From assembly GCA_022266195.1 (NCBI GenBank), contig WHVY01000001.1, positions 16,244,001-16,308,000 of the forward strand: a DNA stretch of 64,000 nucleotides, in the 5' to 3' direction. Under the pieces are notes generated by a model. The model was not told the origin of the DNA, ran no database searches, and saw nothing but the letters and a program-made list of their open reading frames with translations. Shown one piece after another: positions 22,111 through 35,291 of the stretch. Position numbers and translations under genes: made by a program. The DNA is from Tetranychus cinnabarinus (taxonomy: Eukaryota > Arthropoda > Arachnida > Trombidiformes > Tetranychidae). Position 1 is the stretch's first letter. Each line of letters starts with the position of its first letter.

Positions 22111-25100
22111 TCCCAAATCACATCATTTGACATTGAAAAAATTCCAAGCAAATGAATTTCTTGAAAAAATCACATTTACTTCATGTGTATCAATGAGTTC
22201 AGAGCATAGTCCAGAGCTTTAAAGATGATCTTAATCATAAAGCTAAAAACATGTAATAATGTGGATTGCTAGTGTTTTTCATTCCTATCAGTTCTTAATG
22301 TAAAACTCATGTAGAAATGTTATGAAATAAAGAATCTCATGAAGTGAATGTGTTAACTCATATTTGTTTTTGTGTTGAAAATTGATAGTAAAGAGATATT
22401 TTTGAAAAAAATTGAATGTTTTGTTACAATCTGATATTGATTTGTATTTCATTCTGGGATTTTTTCAGTGTGATTGGTATTTCCTAGTCAACTTTATCAA
22501 CCGGGATTAACATTGAATTATCCAGTCATTTTGAGTAAAATAGTGAAATGGATTGATATTTATTTCATAATTTAATGGTTAAGCTAAGATCAATCCAAAT
22601 TAATGATTATACCATTTGCTGATGATTTATTGATTAGATATCAATTGTCATGAAACACGACAAATATCAATGCCTGTTCAACTTCAAGGTTGCCTTTTTG
22701 TGTCTCTCATTGATCGAGGAACAGTCATAAATGCAAACAAATCTAGTTAATCATAACAATTAATTACTAAACAATGTTGTGTACAAGATAATGTTCAATT
22801 GTCAACAATAAATAAATGAACCTAAAAAACAGGTTAACGAATATGTGGAGAGAAATTGCGAGAAACCCAAAATTATTGAGATTTTCAATTTAATTGCTTT
22901 CTGCCTAATTTTAACCAAGATTAACTTCGATTATCCTTGATTTTCTGTCTTAATCGCATCTTTAACCGAAAGTTGAAGGTTAATTAGTCTTGATCTAGTT
23001 CCAAAATTTGCAATTGAAGATTTGAAGGTTAGCCTTCCACTGATCATGCTTGGGATCCCATTGGGTTAGTTTGGGTTCAATTTTACCTCTGTTTACATGT
23101 TTTCTGGTTACCTTTCTTTTAGTGTATTTAAGTTCCGTATTTTTTATAATTTATTTCAATAATAGTCAAACTTTTCAATTATTTTCATGATTAGCATTAA
23201 ATTATCTAACATATTTAATGTAATTTGCTAATTGTTTTTGTGTATTTACGGGTTACAGCCAAGGAATCATGTAAAGAAGGAGAAGACTTTGTTGCTGTTT
23301 CTTTTTGTGACATTATGTATATGTTAAGTCTTGAAATGGTTTACTTCACCCTGATAGCTGATTATTTTCAAGTGTGCCGACTTGATTCTCTTATTTAATT
23401 GATTTCCATCCAGCTTATTCAACAATCATATCTATTTTTTGCCTATCACAATGTTTTTTGTCCATAATCTTGATCTAATCCACACACAAAGTCTATCAAA
23501 CGATCATCAAAAGCTCGCTTTCTTTCGTGTATATCGACAAACAAAAAGCCACAACAACTATTAGCGAATATGTTATCTACCATAAAAAATATAATATAAT
23601 AATGGTAATTATATGACACTATTTAATATTTAATGGTTACCCTTAGACCTTTCACCTTTTTACAGTGTTACCAGTTATTAAACCATTTTGGAGAAGCGTG
23701 CTTTTTTTACTGTTGCTGGTTTTGTTTCATACAAAAAAGCTTGAAAAAATAGCTTTTTTTCCGCAGTTACCATTTCAAATAAACAGTCACCTTTAATCTT
23801 CCCCATTAAATATTGTGAGAAATAAACTATTAACTGTTATTAATCATTTCAATAATAATTTTCTGTTAACAATATTAATTACTATGTACACATGATCTGA
23901 CGATTTCCTTGCCACATTTTTTTTGTTGCTTTTGTTGGTGAAAGATAATATTTTTGCAAAAGATTGAACTCAATGATATAACAAACCTTTTTGTTTTTCC
24001 TTAACCTTTCAAATATTATAGATTTATCATGAAACCTGTAAATCTTACCTTTTACTTTGTTGTTAATATTTTGTAATTGTGTCTAGTAAAACTAATTATT
24101 TGGCTTAATTGCACTTGTTATATGAAGATTTGGAGAGAGGAAAGACAAAAACTGTTAAACTTGAAACTGCGACATTCAACCTAATGAGTCAAACCTTCAT
24201 TGCGGAGGGAAAAAAAAGAGGGAAAGTCTGTTAACAAGTTAAAAGTGAATCATTGCCATTGTCTGTTGGTACCAAACGATCTACCAGAAATAACCAGAAA
24301 AAGCAAATGTTTCAAGTTTTTATGTAATCTAACCGTCAAATTGTTATTGATTATTTTGTATATTTGTTTCAATTCGACAACAACACTATCATCATCACCA
24401 CCATGTTTATCTTCAATAAAAAGGAATGTTCCAAGCAATCTAGGAAAAATAATTATCTGCCACCATATAGTTCACCATCAATTTGAATCTGTTTTTTTCT
24501 CTCCAATAAACAACCATATTTTCATCTTTACCCCTTTTTTATTGGAATCTGGTGCGTATTTTCTACATCAACAGTAGCCTTCCAGAGTTCATCGTTTGTG
24601 TGTTTCTTGTATCAATTAGATCTACTGATCAATGACCTCTATCTAATTGTTGTGAACCATTTCTACTTGAAGCTAACAATTATCTTTCACTTTTACTTGA
24701 AGATACAAAAAATAGCAACAAACAAACAATCTTAATAACTGGGCAACCAGGTTTTTCTTCACACTCACACATAACAAAACTGCATGTTTATATTGACTGA
24801 TAAATTCATTTAATTGGGTTACAATTAGCGGAACACCATTTTTATTAAACCACTGAATCCCTCATCATTATCATCATTATCGCAAGCTAATGGGAGGAAT
24901 ATTAGTGGCTTACAGCGAAAAAAGAAACGAAAATAAAATTTAATTCAAACTGAACATTATATATTCAATGTACAACCGAGCTTGCGGATGATTTCAGATT
25001 CAACTTCAAGTACAAAGTCAGTGATGGAAAAGATTAGACCTGTTAATGGAAATTATTTGTCATTTGTGAGGTGCTAAAATGATGGAGAAATACCTGAAAC

Positions 25101-26100
25101 AAGCAAACAAACAAAATCGTCATCAACAATTGATCTCTCTTACCTCTATGGATTTCAATCTAAATCACTAATCTATTTTAATTTTGTGTCCTGATTTTCC
25201 CTGGTTCATTGCAAGAGAAAATATATATTCTCATCGTCACTGTAATTTTACTCATCGATGCTGCTCTTGTCACAGTCTAGTCACAAAAGCAAATCACCAA
25301 ACAATCCAATCTTTACCATTAAGCCAAAATCAAAGATTCCTACATTGATAATCCCTATTATACCAAATCTACTATTTTCAATTGAATTTGTTCGACCGAT
25401 TTGGGTGTCTTACATTCTGTAAAATCACACGTTGTCACTGATTCTGTAATTTTCTGACTTATCTAATTGTCCTTCTCCTCCTTCCTAGTCTCTCCAATCT
25501 CTAATCTTCCTAGTCATCCTCTTTCTCTTATCTTTAGTTTTCTGGAGTCTTAATGATCAGTAGTTTTCCAAACAATCGAGAAAAATACAGAAATCAGAAT
25601 TACAAGAGAGGATTAACTACATCAACTACGGACAAGGCTAACCTTTCCCAGCCCCTTTATTATCCCACCCTTTCTGTTCTCATTGTCTCTCTCTCTCTCT
25701 CTCCTGCATTCATCATCTCTGAACATCTTTCTCATCCATGTTAAATCACTTTCAATCAATCCTCATCTGAGGTAACATTCGACTTAATTTGACTTCGCAT
25801 TTCATAGACTTGCCCTTCTCGTATATAAATACTGAATCAAAAAGACTCTGTTTTCCTTCCTCCTCCCACTGATCATCTCCACACTTGACAATTAGATATA
25901 GTTATTTTAAATTCACCGTCCCATTGAGTGACTAAAATACAAACAAACCTAATTTAGTAAATTAAGGTATCAAAGACAGATTCAACATAAATCAAAGATA
26001 TATTTAAACGCTAACTGGAAAGCAAATTAGTCAGATTTGTTTTGCTTTTTGTTTTTCCTGTTCTTCACCTTTTCCTTTTTGTACAAAAACCTGGAAAATT
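22111..26100. other. Long spacer upstream of the SLC26 gene
   Basis: Nearly 4 kb without a convincing gene. Several open frames (such as 24200-24577) are low-complexity and lack family resemblance. Pyrimidine-rich and ATC-type simple sequence is frequent (for example CTCTCT at 25687-25703). Confidence 0.5.
25822..25829 (+). promoter_or_regulatory. Possible TATA box of the SLC26 gene
   Basis: TATATAAA lies 272 bp upstream of the SLC26 start codon, preceded by GC-richer sequence and followed by a plausible leader without obvious interruptions. This is motif resemblance only. Confidence 0.3.
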
Positions 26101-29100
26101 ATGAAAAATTCAAGTAATAATAGCTCAGCCAGTAAAAAGAGTGTTGTCGTTAATGTTGATGTAAACGACGATTTCATCGATTCCGAATCTTGTAAATTTA
26201 ATATTGACTTGGATAGTCCTAATTTCATCTTACCCTCAACTCCATCAAGTGTTAATACGGATGAAGGAGATCTGACATTTGTTAAAAGTTATGGAGCCCT
26301 TGATCAACCTTGCTTCATTGATGGTATTTTGACAGACCAACCTCAAAGCTCCGTTCATCCTCACGACAATTACAAAGTTGCTCAACAAATTGGCCATCGA
26401 CACAATTCTCAACCCTCCAAATTTCACCAAAACGGCTTTTACGATGAAGATCTTCACCTGCACCAGCCTCACCAATCCTCGGTGGTTCCTTATTCAGTTG
26501 CAAGTGAAACCGGGAAAAGAGCTTATGTCAATGTTGGTTTTCAAATGGCTGATGAGGAAAGATCATCAAGTAAGCAGATTTCAATTAAATCACAACAATC
26601 AACTTCTCTCTCTTTCTTTTACCTTCTCTCCTCTCAATCCAATCCAGTCTCAAGTCATCCTTATCACCAGGTTTCCCAGTCTCTTATCCATATCAAACCT
26701 TTTGCAATTGCTATCATTACTACCCCGTGATGCACCGATTCTTTCACCGTTCAGTTGGTGAATGATTCTTAAGTCATTTTTTGAACAAAATATGCTCATA
26801 GATTTAGATCTATCTAGAACAATGACTATCTAGAGCCATAATGTTATTAATGATAATTATTCCCATGCTAGACTGTGTGTTCCAAATAGCGAAAGTAGTC
26901 ACATTGGCTTGATTACATTCCATGATCTACTCTGGATTAAACTCTGCTCAAAATTTAAGGTTAAACTAATGTTAAATACTTTCATTACATTTCTAACCAG
27001 TAGGTTATAATGTCATGGTGATGTTTACAATAAATGTTCATAAATTTGCCACAAATTCTAGCCATACAATTATCTAATTCACTGTGATTGAAAGTCACAA
27101 GATGCAGTGTTTGACATTTTTTGGAAACTTTCCCATTTCAATCTTTTCTTTTCTTTTTTGCTTTTGTTTTTTTTTTGATACTTCAACATCATTTCAACAT
27201 GATGAGTTCCTATTAAATGCACAATGATATGAAAATACTGTTTGAAACCTGAACAACGCCAGAAATTTACAAAGAAAATGAACCAAAAAATCAATCAAAA
27301 TGTCAAACATTATCTCATTACTTTGCACAGTGAAATATTAAACTGTTATAGCATTTATATTGATTTGCAATTGTGATTTTCTCGATTAATCTTATTTTTC
27401 GGGTTGATTTGCATTAGTTAATCAACCTTACTTGCATCAGTTCATCGGTAACATGTTAACTAACCGTTGATAATCAATTGATAATCTTTAGCAATTCATC
27501 TCCATTATCGTTGGACTATGTAACTGTAGGATATTTACCAATTATTTTATTGTGTTATTATTTGGAACTGAATTACTTTTAATATCTAGCAATAAGAGTT
27601 ATTTTAACCATTTATTTTCACCCAAATATTTGTCAAATAATAAGATTCCCTTTGAAAACATTATTAATTCCAGAAATCAATCTGTTATCAATCAACTTTC
27701 TCTAGACTGATCAATCTATTGATGAACATAACTTGATTTAATTGCGTCTCAGATCAAATGAAGCTCTTCTTTGTATTATCAATCAATCATTCGCCTATTG
27801 ATTCAATTAGCAAAGACCAGCGATCAGCTAATCACTATTTTTTGATGAATATCTTTATTGTTATTGAAAATTACTGGTTAATTTGCATGATTACTTTGTT
27901 GACAGTCTTTCGACTGTTCATTTCAATCTATCATTTTATGGATCAAAGCTGTTGCCAAGATAAATTAGCAATGATATCATTGTTAAAGATAATCATAATC
28001 TTGAATCGATTGTTGAAAGAAAGATTGTAATCATCGGACCAGTTGAGTGTTGAATTAACAATAGCATTCAATTATCCATTTGATTGTATCAATTTTGATT
28101 ATCTTTTGATATCAACGATTAAATATCATTTACCTGGGAAAAATCAGAGATAAGAAAAAATTTGCTCATAAATAATCAAAGCAACTAAATCTGAGACAAT
28201 TTTCATATAAAATATATTCAACATTTATATCCAAGATTAACGACTTGACCAATATTAGCCATTTAACCCAAGAAAATGTAAATCTAATAACAAGTCCAGC
28301 TGTGTGAAAGCCCATTGTCCATTTACTTAGGCATCTAATCCTCATGTTAACCAGTTTCAATATTTACGCCTTTTATTGCAATTTATGAGGAAAAAAGGGT
28401 CAACAATTAATTTATTATTAGATTAGATTGTTAATTGCGTTTATTAACGGTGAAACAAGGAGTGAAATGATTTAGGTTGAAGACCAATGACAACATCAAC
28501 AATTGATTAGATTAGTAAGGAAGAAAAAATTCATTTTTTGCCTTTAACTTGTTTGATTTTGATTAATATTGGCGTGATTAACACACAACATCTTCAACTT
28601 CAATCTAATCATTCCCAATATTGTCTTCACTTTTCTAAGGTAAACTCATCATCATCTCACCTCCTCCTCGACTCTCCTCTTGCCGATTCCCAATCATGCG
28701 TTTGTGTGTTTGAGACTTTGTTTTTAATACTGGTGTTTTTGTGTGCTTTTTCAAGACTCTCAATGTGACACCTTATATGAAGTAATCAAACTAAATAAAA
28801 ATACATCCAAACAATTTTACATCAATTCTGTGATTCAAGTAATACAATAATGGTCAATTCATTTACATCATGGGTAGAACATCGAGTTGATTTGGAAAAA
28901 TCAAGTCTAAAGCCATTCATTGATTTCGATGCCGACGATTACCCAAGTAAATGTATTTCAATTTGCATTTAATTTTAACTTACCTTTAACCTTTCACTTT
29001 AATTTTTCAATCAAAATTACCTTTCTTCTGCTACTTGTTCATCTCCATCTTTACATCCTTGTTTGCCTGGATTACCTGTTTCAATTCAACTCTTCCGGGA

Positions 29101-32100
29101 TTCATTGTGTTGATATTGTGTGACAGTTTTGTCTCAAAAGAAGATATGGGAAGAAGAAGATAAAACGTGATCACAATGTGACTCTCACTCTCTCTCTCTA
29201 TTGCTTCCACTCTTTTTTTCATCATCTTCCCGCCATCATTATCATCCTCTTACAGACTTTCTTTCTCATTTTATCCTGACTTTTTTTTTATCAACTTGTT
29301 TAACACTTTCAATTCTTGAACTCTTTTCATTCATGCTTACTAATTGCTTTTATGTTATCTTTATTTTACAGATAATCTTGCCAAACACAATTCGGATAAA
29401 TCTAGCCATGGACAAATTTTACCCTCTCGTGATCCTGTCCGATGGGTTGACCTAGAAACTCGCTATGGAAAGGTTCCTTTTAAACGTCAAATGAGTACAA
29501 CAGTCTATCTAACTCGTAATGCTGGTTCCTGTTGTTCACATAATACCTTACTTAACCTGTTTGCCAGTTTATTTCCCATTTTTTCCTGGCTCAGATCCTA
29601 TGATGTTAAAAGTGATCTGGTTAATGATATATTTGCTGGTATCACGGCAGCCGCACTTCACTTACCACAAGGCATGGCCTATGGACTATTAGCTGGTGTT
29701 GCACCCATCAACGGGCTTTACGTCTCCTTTTTCCCGGTCATTATATATGCTATAATGGGAACTTCAAGACATGCTTCGGTTGGTGAGTTATTTACAAATA
29801 CATGAACGTGTTTATAAAATGATATTGAACACCAGTTAACATATGTTTAGTCGGGGAAAGAAAAATCTTTTCAATATTTGGTTAACTATCACTGTCTATA
29901 ATACAGCTTATACTCTAGCTTTTTACAGACCAGACTACATTGAAAAATGAGGAAAAGATGGAATGACAATTTCCCTGAGGAACGCCATGCTAGCGAACGA
30001 AATTTAAACGAATTTTTTGTCAGGCGTTTTCTCATTCCGTTTGAATCTAAATGGTGGTAGCTTACCCATGTTGAAATTGTCAATGAATTCACCTTTGTCG
30101 AGTACATTAATATTTATTGTTACTCTTGATTATGCTACTGGTTTAGTCTGGTTCATTAAGAGATGAATTTTTTTATCATAATTCACCATTTTATCATTTC
30201 AACAGTCATTTCCCATCAAAAATTGAGACTTGTCAAAGTTAATCGTTTCTAGAAAGCTTGGTATTTAATCTGCAATTACGATGGATTTTACTCAATTAGC
30301 AATTATGATTGAATAGCTAGAAAAAATTCAATCGCATTTACGATTTAGTTTATTTTCACTAATCTCAACTGACTTATTCAACAAGTAAAAGTAGAAATTA
30401 TTTCAATGTTCAGAAATCCAGCAAATCGTATTAATTATAATTAATTTTGCAACATTTTAATTCTTTATAATTATCATTGCTCATTCTGAATCCGTCTCAA
30501 GTTTCAATTTACCTTGAATATCCCTTGCCTTGATATTGATGCTCCAAAATTATTGATTCAATATTCAACGAAGGTTTGCCAAGAAATTTTTACACCGGTA
30601 TTAATGGCAAAGTTAATCAAGGTTGATTTAATTTATATTAAATATTTTACTTCCTAGTGAAGCCTTGAGCATCATCAATTAAACAATTTATGATGAAAAA
30701 ATAAAACAATAGCGGACATAAATTACGATTAAGCAAATTAAAGATCCATTAGCTATGCATTCAGAGTTTAATCAATCAATCCATTGATATTTTCATTTTA
30801 TACAACACTCTAATCATTATTCCAATCACTCTTAATCAGCTAATTACAAATATAAATTCATATCTACTTCATAGACGCAATCTTTTAATATAACCCTTGA
30901 ACTGTCTGAGGATGAAATGGCTGATAAAAATATCTCAGATCATAAGAATTTTTCTCAAAGATCTGTTTAATGATTACATTATCATTAAAATTACATTATT
31001 GTTAAAATGATTATCTAATTTATTTCTCCTTTCTTCAACAGGTACATTTGCGATCGCCAGTATTATGACTCGTAATGCAATGAATAAACTTGGTGTCCCA
31101 CCTGGAACTATATCAGTAGGAAATAGAACGATAAACCATGATTATATAGATCATTTCCCTCCGTATACAAGTCTAGAAGTAGCCACAGCACTTTGTTTTG
31201 TAGCTGGAATCATCCGTCTAGTAATGGGTTGTCTTCGACTTGGAATCATCTCAGTCCTCTTATCTGATCAATCAGTTTCAGCCTTTTCAACGGGAGCAGC
31301 CATTCATGTCGCTACAAGTCAGATTGCTGACTTGTTTGGTTGGAAATCACCTCGAACAGTCAGTGGACCCTTTAAATTAGTCCATGTAAGCAACTGTGAT
31401 AACTTTGAATCGTTTGTTTTTCAAATCCTTGTCTCCAGAAAATTTAATTTTCCTCTTTTATCATTTCACAGATTTGGATTGATTTGTTTAATGCTGCAAG
31501 TACAACCAATTGGGTAACAACATCTCTATCAATTACCGTCGTCATTATTTTGGTTGTTTATAAAGAGCTTATCGATGAACCCTTGAAGAGAAAATTTCAC
31601 CTTCCAGTTTCCGTTCCAGTTGATTTACTCATTCTCATCTCAAGTACAGCTCTATCATACTTTACACAGATGAACTTAAATTACGGGGTTCGCATTATGG
31701 GAAACATACCTAAAGGTTTACCCTCCATAACTACTCCAAACCTTGATCTTTCAGTTAAATTGTTGCCCGATGGTTTTGCCGTTGCAATGGTAACTTATGC
31801 CATTGGTTTATCATTGGGTAAAATATTTGCCAAAAAACATCGATACCAAATCCGTCCAAGTCAAGAGCTACTTGCTTTAGGGGCTGCCGATTTAGTTTCC
31901 TCCTTTTTCGCCTGTTATCCGTGTTCAGCATCGCTCTCACGAACCCCAGTACAAGAAAATGCTGGTGCTCGAACTCAATTAACAGCTCTAATATCTTCAG
32001 CAATCATGCTTCTTATCCTTCTCTTCTTGGGGCCGTTATTTTTTTACTTACCCAAATGTGTCCTTTCTTGTATCATTTTGGTGGCTCTTAAAAATATGCT

Positions 32101-32740
32101 ATTACAAATTGGTGATATAAAACAAATTTTTTCCGTCTCTCGTCTGGAAGGAATTTGCTATCTAATTACTTTTCTGTCCACCGTTTTACTTGATGTGGAT
32201 CTTGGCCTTATTGTGGGTGTTTTGGTGGCCATTTTGATGGCTTTGATTCGCTTCATGGCTCCAAATGTCAGTTTATTGGGTCAACTGCCAAACACAGAGA
32301 TTTATGTAGAGAAAAATTATTTCCAACAAGCTGTTGAACTTGATGGAATCAAAATATTCCGATTCTCATCGGCCTTATTTTTTCTTAATACGGAAACTTT
32401 TAGAGAAAATTTGTTCAAATTTTGCTTTGATTGTACCTATTTCGAGCTTATGGAAGCAGATGATGCAACTCGTAAATTTATTTTAGGTAAAACAAAAGCT
32501 GTTATTATCGATTGTTCAACAATCTCTTACGTTGATTCGCCTGGTGTTGAAATGATTTTGGAGATTTTCAATGGATTACGTGATATTAGAGTTCGATGTT
32601 ATCTTGCATCTTGTCCAGCCATTGTCCTATCAATGTTGGAACGAACTCGCTTTACTGAAAGGATAACAGCTAAAAGATCGCCCATTTTCCCAACAACTCA
32701 TGATGCAGTTATTGCTGAATCCCTGTCAGCTCCATTATGA
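26101..32740 (+). CDS. SLC26-family anion transporter
   Basis: Four exons, 26101-26569, 29372-29782, 31042-31385 and 31472-32740, join in phase to 830 aa. Exon 1 encodes a polar, probably cytosolic N-terminal extension of about 156 residues. Exon 2 starts the conserved core (SHGQILPSRDPVRWVDLE, DIFAGITAAALHLPQGMAYG, INGLYVSFFPVIIYAIMGTS). Exons 3 and 4 continue the multi-pass sulfate-transporter domain (LSDQSVSAFSTGAAIHVATS, ACYPCSASLSRTPVQENAGA). A C-terminal STAS domain (AVIIDCSTISYVDSPGVEMI) completes the SLC26/SulP architecture. The family moves sulfate, chloride, bicarbonate or oxalate across the plasma membrane; the substrate cannot be told. The first intron is 2.8 kb, much longer than the others, and could hold regulatory sequence or an alternative first exon. 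Domains are complete. Confidence 0.9.
26570..29371 (+). other. First SLC26 intron (2.8 kb)
   Basis: GTAAGC donor and TTTTACAG acceptor. Small open frames inside it show no family resemblance. Pyrimidine-rich patches (about 29180-29290) precede the acceptor. No repeat or RNA gene seen. Confidence 0.7.
29783..31041 (+). other. Second SLC26 intron (1.3 kb)
   Basis: GTGAGT donor and TTCAACAG acceptor. AT-rich, without coding or repeat features that I can identify. Confidence 0.7.
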
Positions 32741-34040
32741 TTATATTTTTATCCTTAGTAATTAACCAATTGAATTTTTTGGCCGCACATTCGAACCAGT
32801 TAACCTGTTTTATCAAATTTAAAGTGATTATCAAAAGATGAAAAAAATAAAGCAAAATTTTATTCTGATTCGCAACAAAAAATGGCTCAACAAGTCAACT
32901 TTTAATCGCAACTGTCCACATTACCAATCTGATTGTATTTATGAATTTGGGTCTTATTTTTTAACCAACTCTCAATTTTTCAAAGACATTTTAATTGTGT
33001 TGGAATGATTCCCGTTCACATGTATGTGTACAAAGAAACCTGATCAAACTGTGATCTGATGAATTTTAAACCTAATCGTTGAACGGTTAAAAGTTAATCC
33101 ATTTTATTTGGTGGTTCAGTGCTGTTCCATTTTCCATAAAGAAGACTTTAATCGATGTAATTAATCAATTGGATCAAAGATGATCACATAATTACCAAAG
33201 TGCTCAAAACTGTCTTCCGTCTTAACCTTCATTTTTCTCCATGTCCCCTGTTTTCACACCTAACCCTTGTGTTAAACATCCAGAAACTCATCAACAGTTA
33301 CCTTCCTTTTTATTGTCACCTTTATTTTGGTTTCAGTTTGAATAGTCATTAATCAATTTACTCTTATTTTTCTCTTTTTTAAAACTGGACCAATATGAGG
33401 TATAATGAAATGAAAACTCATTGGAAATCTCATTCAGAGATAATATCAAACATATTCAACACTAATGAAATATCAAAGCAAGCAAATTAGAAAAAAATTA
33501 TGTATTATAATTAAATTAATATTTGTTTCTTACAACATAAAATGTGCGTAAAAAACCCTTTTTTTGCAAACAAGAGTCGGAAGATATTATTTCATTAGAT
33601 AGCTAAAAAAACGTCGCTTCAATTGTATTTTGAAATAAGATTGGTGAGATTTAGATGCATGAGTAAATGGTGAATTGAAATTTGTTTACATCGTGAATGA
33701 TTAACAATGAGGGTTGGCGATGATCAATGAATGGTAATGGTTAATGGCAATTAACAATGAAGACAGAAATTATATGGAAAGATGTGAAATGAAGTGAGTC
33801 TTTCAAAAATGAGGATTAACTGATCACCAGTTGAACCATTGAATAATTGTCTTTTGCTGTTTAAAATGGTTTACGTGATTAGTTAAATTAATTGTTGTAC
33901 ATTTAGAGCTGCAAACTTGCGAAGTAAAACTTTCACCTCAATAATCTGAGTTACATCTTTTAACGATAGACGATAATCGAAGTGGCAAATGAGTGTGTCT
34001 TCAAAAAAACAAACACTAAATTATGTAAATGGTCATTTGA
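32741..34040. other. Spacer, no gene seen
   Basis: Contains the presumed 3' ends of the convergent SLC26 gene (plus) and the glycine-rich gene (minus). No other feature recognised. Confidence 0.5.
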
Positions 34041-35291
34041 TTAACCCCAAATCTGTGGACGCATCATACTAGCAGCTGCTCGCCAACTAGACGTTCCCGA
34101 CGTACTTGGCCAACCAGTTGCAGTTGAACTCATCATTTTACTAGTCATTGGAACCGGTATTGGTATATATTGTACTTGGCCCATCGATGAACCTCCACAT
34201 CCACCACCACAACCACTACCTCCACCACTCATTCCCCAGCCATTGCCACCTCCACCTCCTCCAGAACATCCACAGCCTCCACCACTATTGCCACCTCCAC
34301 CACCACCCCAACCTCCACCACCGCCACCGCCACCACTCATTCCCCAGCCTCCTCCACCACCGCCACTCATTCCCCATCCTCCACCACCACCGCCGCCTCC
34401 CCAGCCTCCGCCACTATCACCGCCTTTACCTCCACCACCACCACCAATGATGATTATGGTTGGTCCTCCGCCGCCTTTTCCTTTGCCTCCTTTACCTTTT
34501 CCTTTGCTTCCTTTTTTATCTCCATCATCATCACTCCCACCGTCATACACCATCATTGGCATGCCTTGAATTGAAATGAAACAATTAGATTATCAAATTT
34601 TCAGAGGTGAATCAAATGATCAATCAAGCAGCCAAACAATTCCTGATATAATCTGATACATTTTACTTGTTAACAAAAGTTGCTTGATTAATTAATTGTT
34701 TAATCATGACTAACCTCCTCCTCCACCGCCCCAACCAGATCCACCGCCTCCACCTCCCCAGCCAGATCCGCCGCCTCCCATTCCTGTGAATACAAATTAA
34801 ACGTTAAAATCTTCATGGAAATGTAAAACAAATGGAGACTCAAGACATGAGATATTTTCAATGCTCTTACCGCCTCCGATAATAATGATATCACCACCAC
34901 CGCCACCTTTTTCACCTTTAAAACACGATAGAAATAAAAATAACGTTAGAATGGGAAAAGGACACAATTTACAAATTAAAAACAACAATCAAGATGCAAT
35001 TAGAAGCAACAAAAGTAGCGGCAAAATTTGTTGGAACAGGTAAATCCGATATTTCTCCCTGACTGAATAAACATTCATAATTCTCATAACTACTCCTTGT
35101 TAATCAGTAAACACAATTATTTCACTAAATGTTTAGCAATGGGAAACAATCACAGTTAATCTTGAGACCACTTTTGATCACTTCAACATCTTGATGCTGC
35201 CATTGAATTGACAATTAAATGAATCACCTCCAGTTGCATATCCTATGGCACAAGTAGTTATAATCACCAAAATACTCCAAATTGTTTTCAT
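34041..35291 (-). CDS. Secreted glycine-rich protein
   Basis: Four exons, 35291-35228, 34915-34871, 34783-34715 and 34564-34041, give 233 aa with every intron in phase 1. Exon 1 encodes a signal peptide (MKTIWSILVIITTCAIGYAT). Exons 2 and 3 are short glycine-rich cassettes (GGDIIIIGGG; GGSGWGGGGGGSGWGGGGG). Exon 4 has an acidic-then-basic segment (SDDDGDKKGSKGKGKGGKG), a second IIIIGGGGGG block, many GWGMSGGGG repeats, a cysteine-containing GGCGCSGGGG stretch and a non-repetitive tail (QYIPIPVPMTSKMM...RPQIWG). The composition suits an extracellular structural protein such as a cuticular, silk-like or egg/secretion matrix component; I do not recognise a specific family. The opposite strand is open and proline-rich, but that is a shadow of the GGN codons. 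Confidence 0.7.

Noticed and set aside
24200..24577. 125-codon plus-strand frame upstream of the SLC26 gene
   Set aside because: The start is not an ATG, composition follows the local AT/TC-rich background, and the antisense frame is equally open.
27508..27530. Similarity of GTTGGACTATGTAACTGTAG to a sequence near 4763
   Set aside because: About 20 bases with several mismatches and no extension on either side; probably coincidence.
34148..34569. Two plus-strand frames rich in proline and histidine
   Set aside because: They are the complement of the glycine-rich exon on the minus strand, which has a signal peptide and in-phase spliced exons; GGN codons read as CC-rich proline/histidine codons on the other strand.
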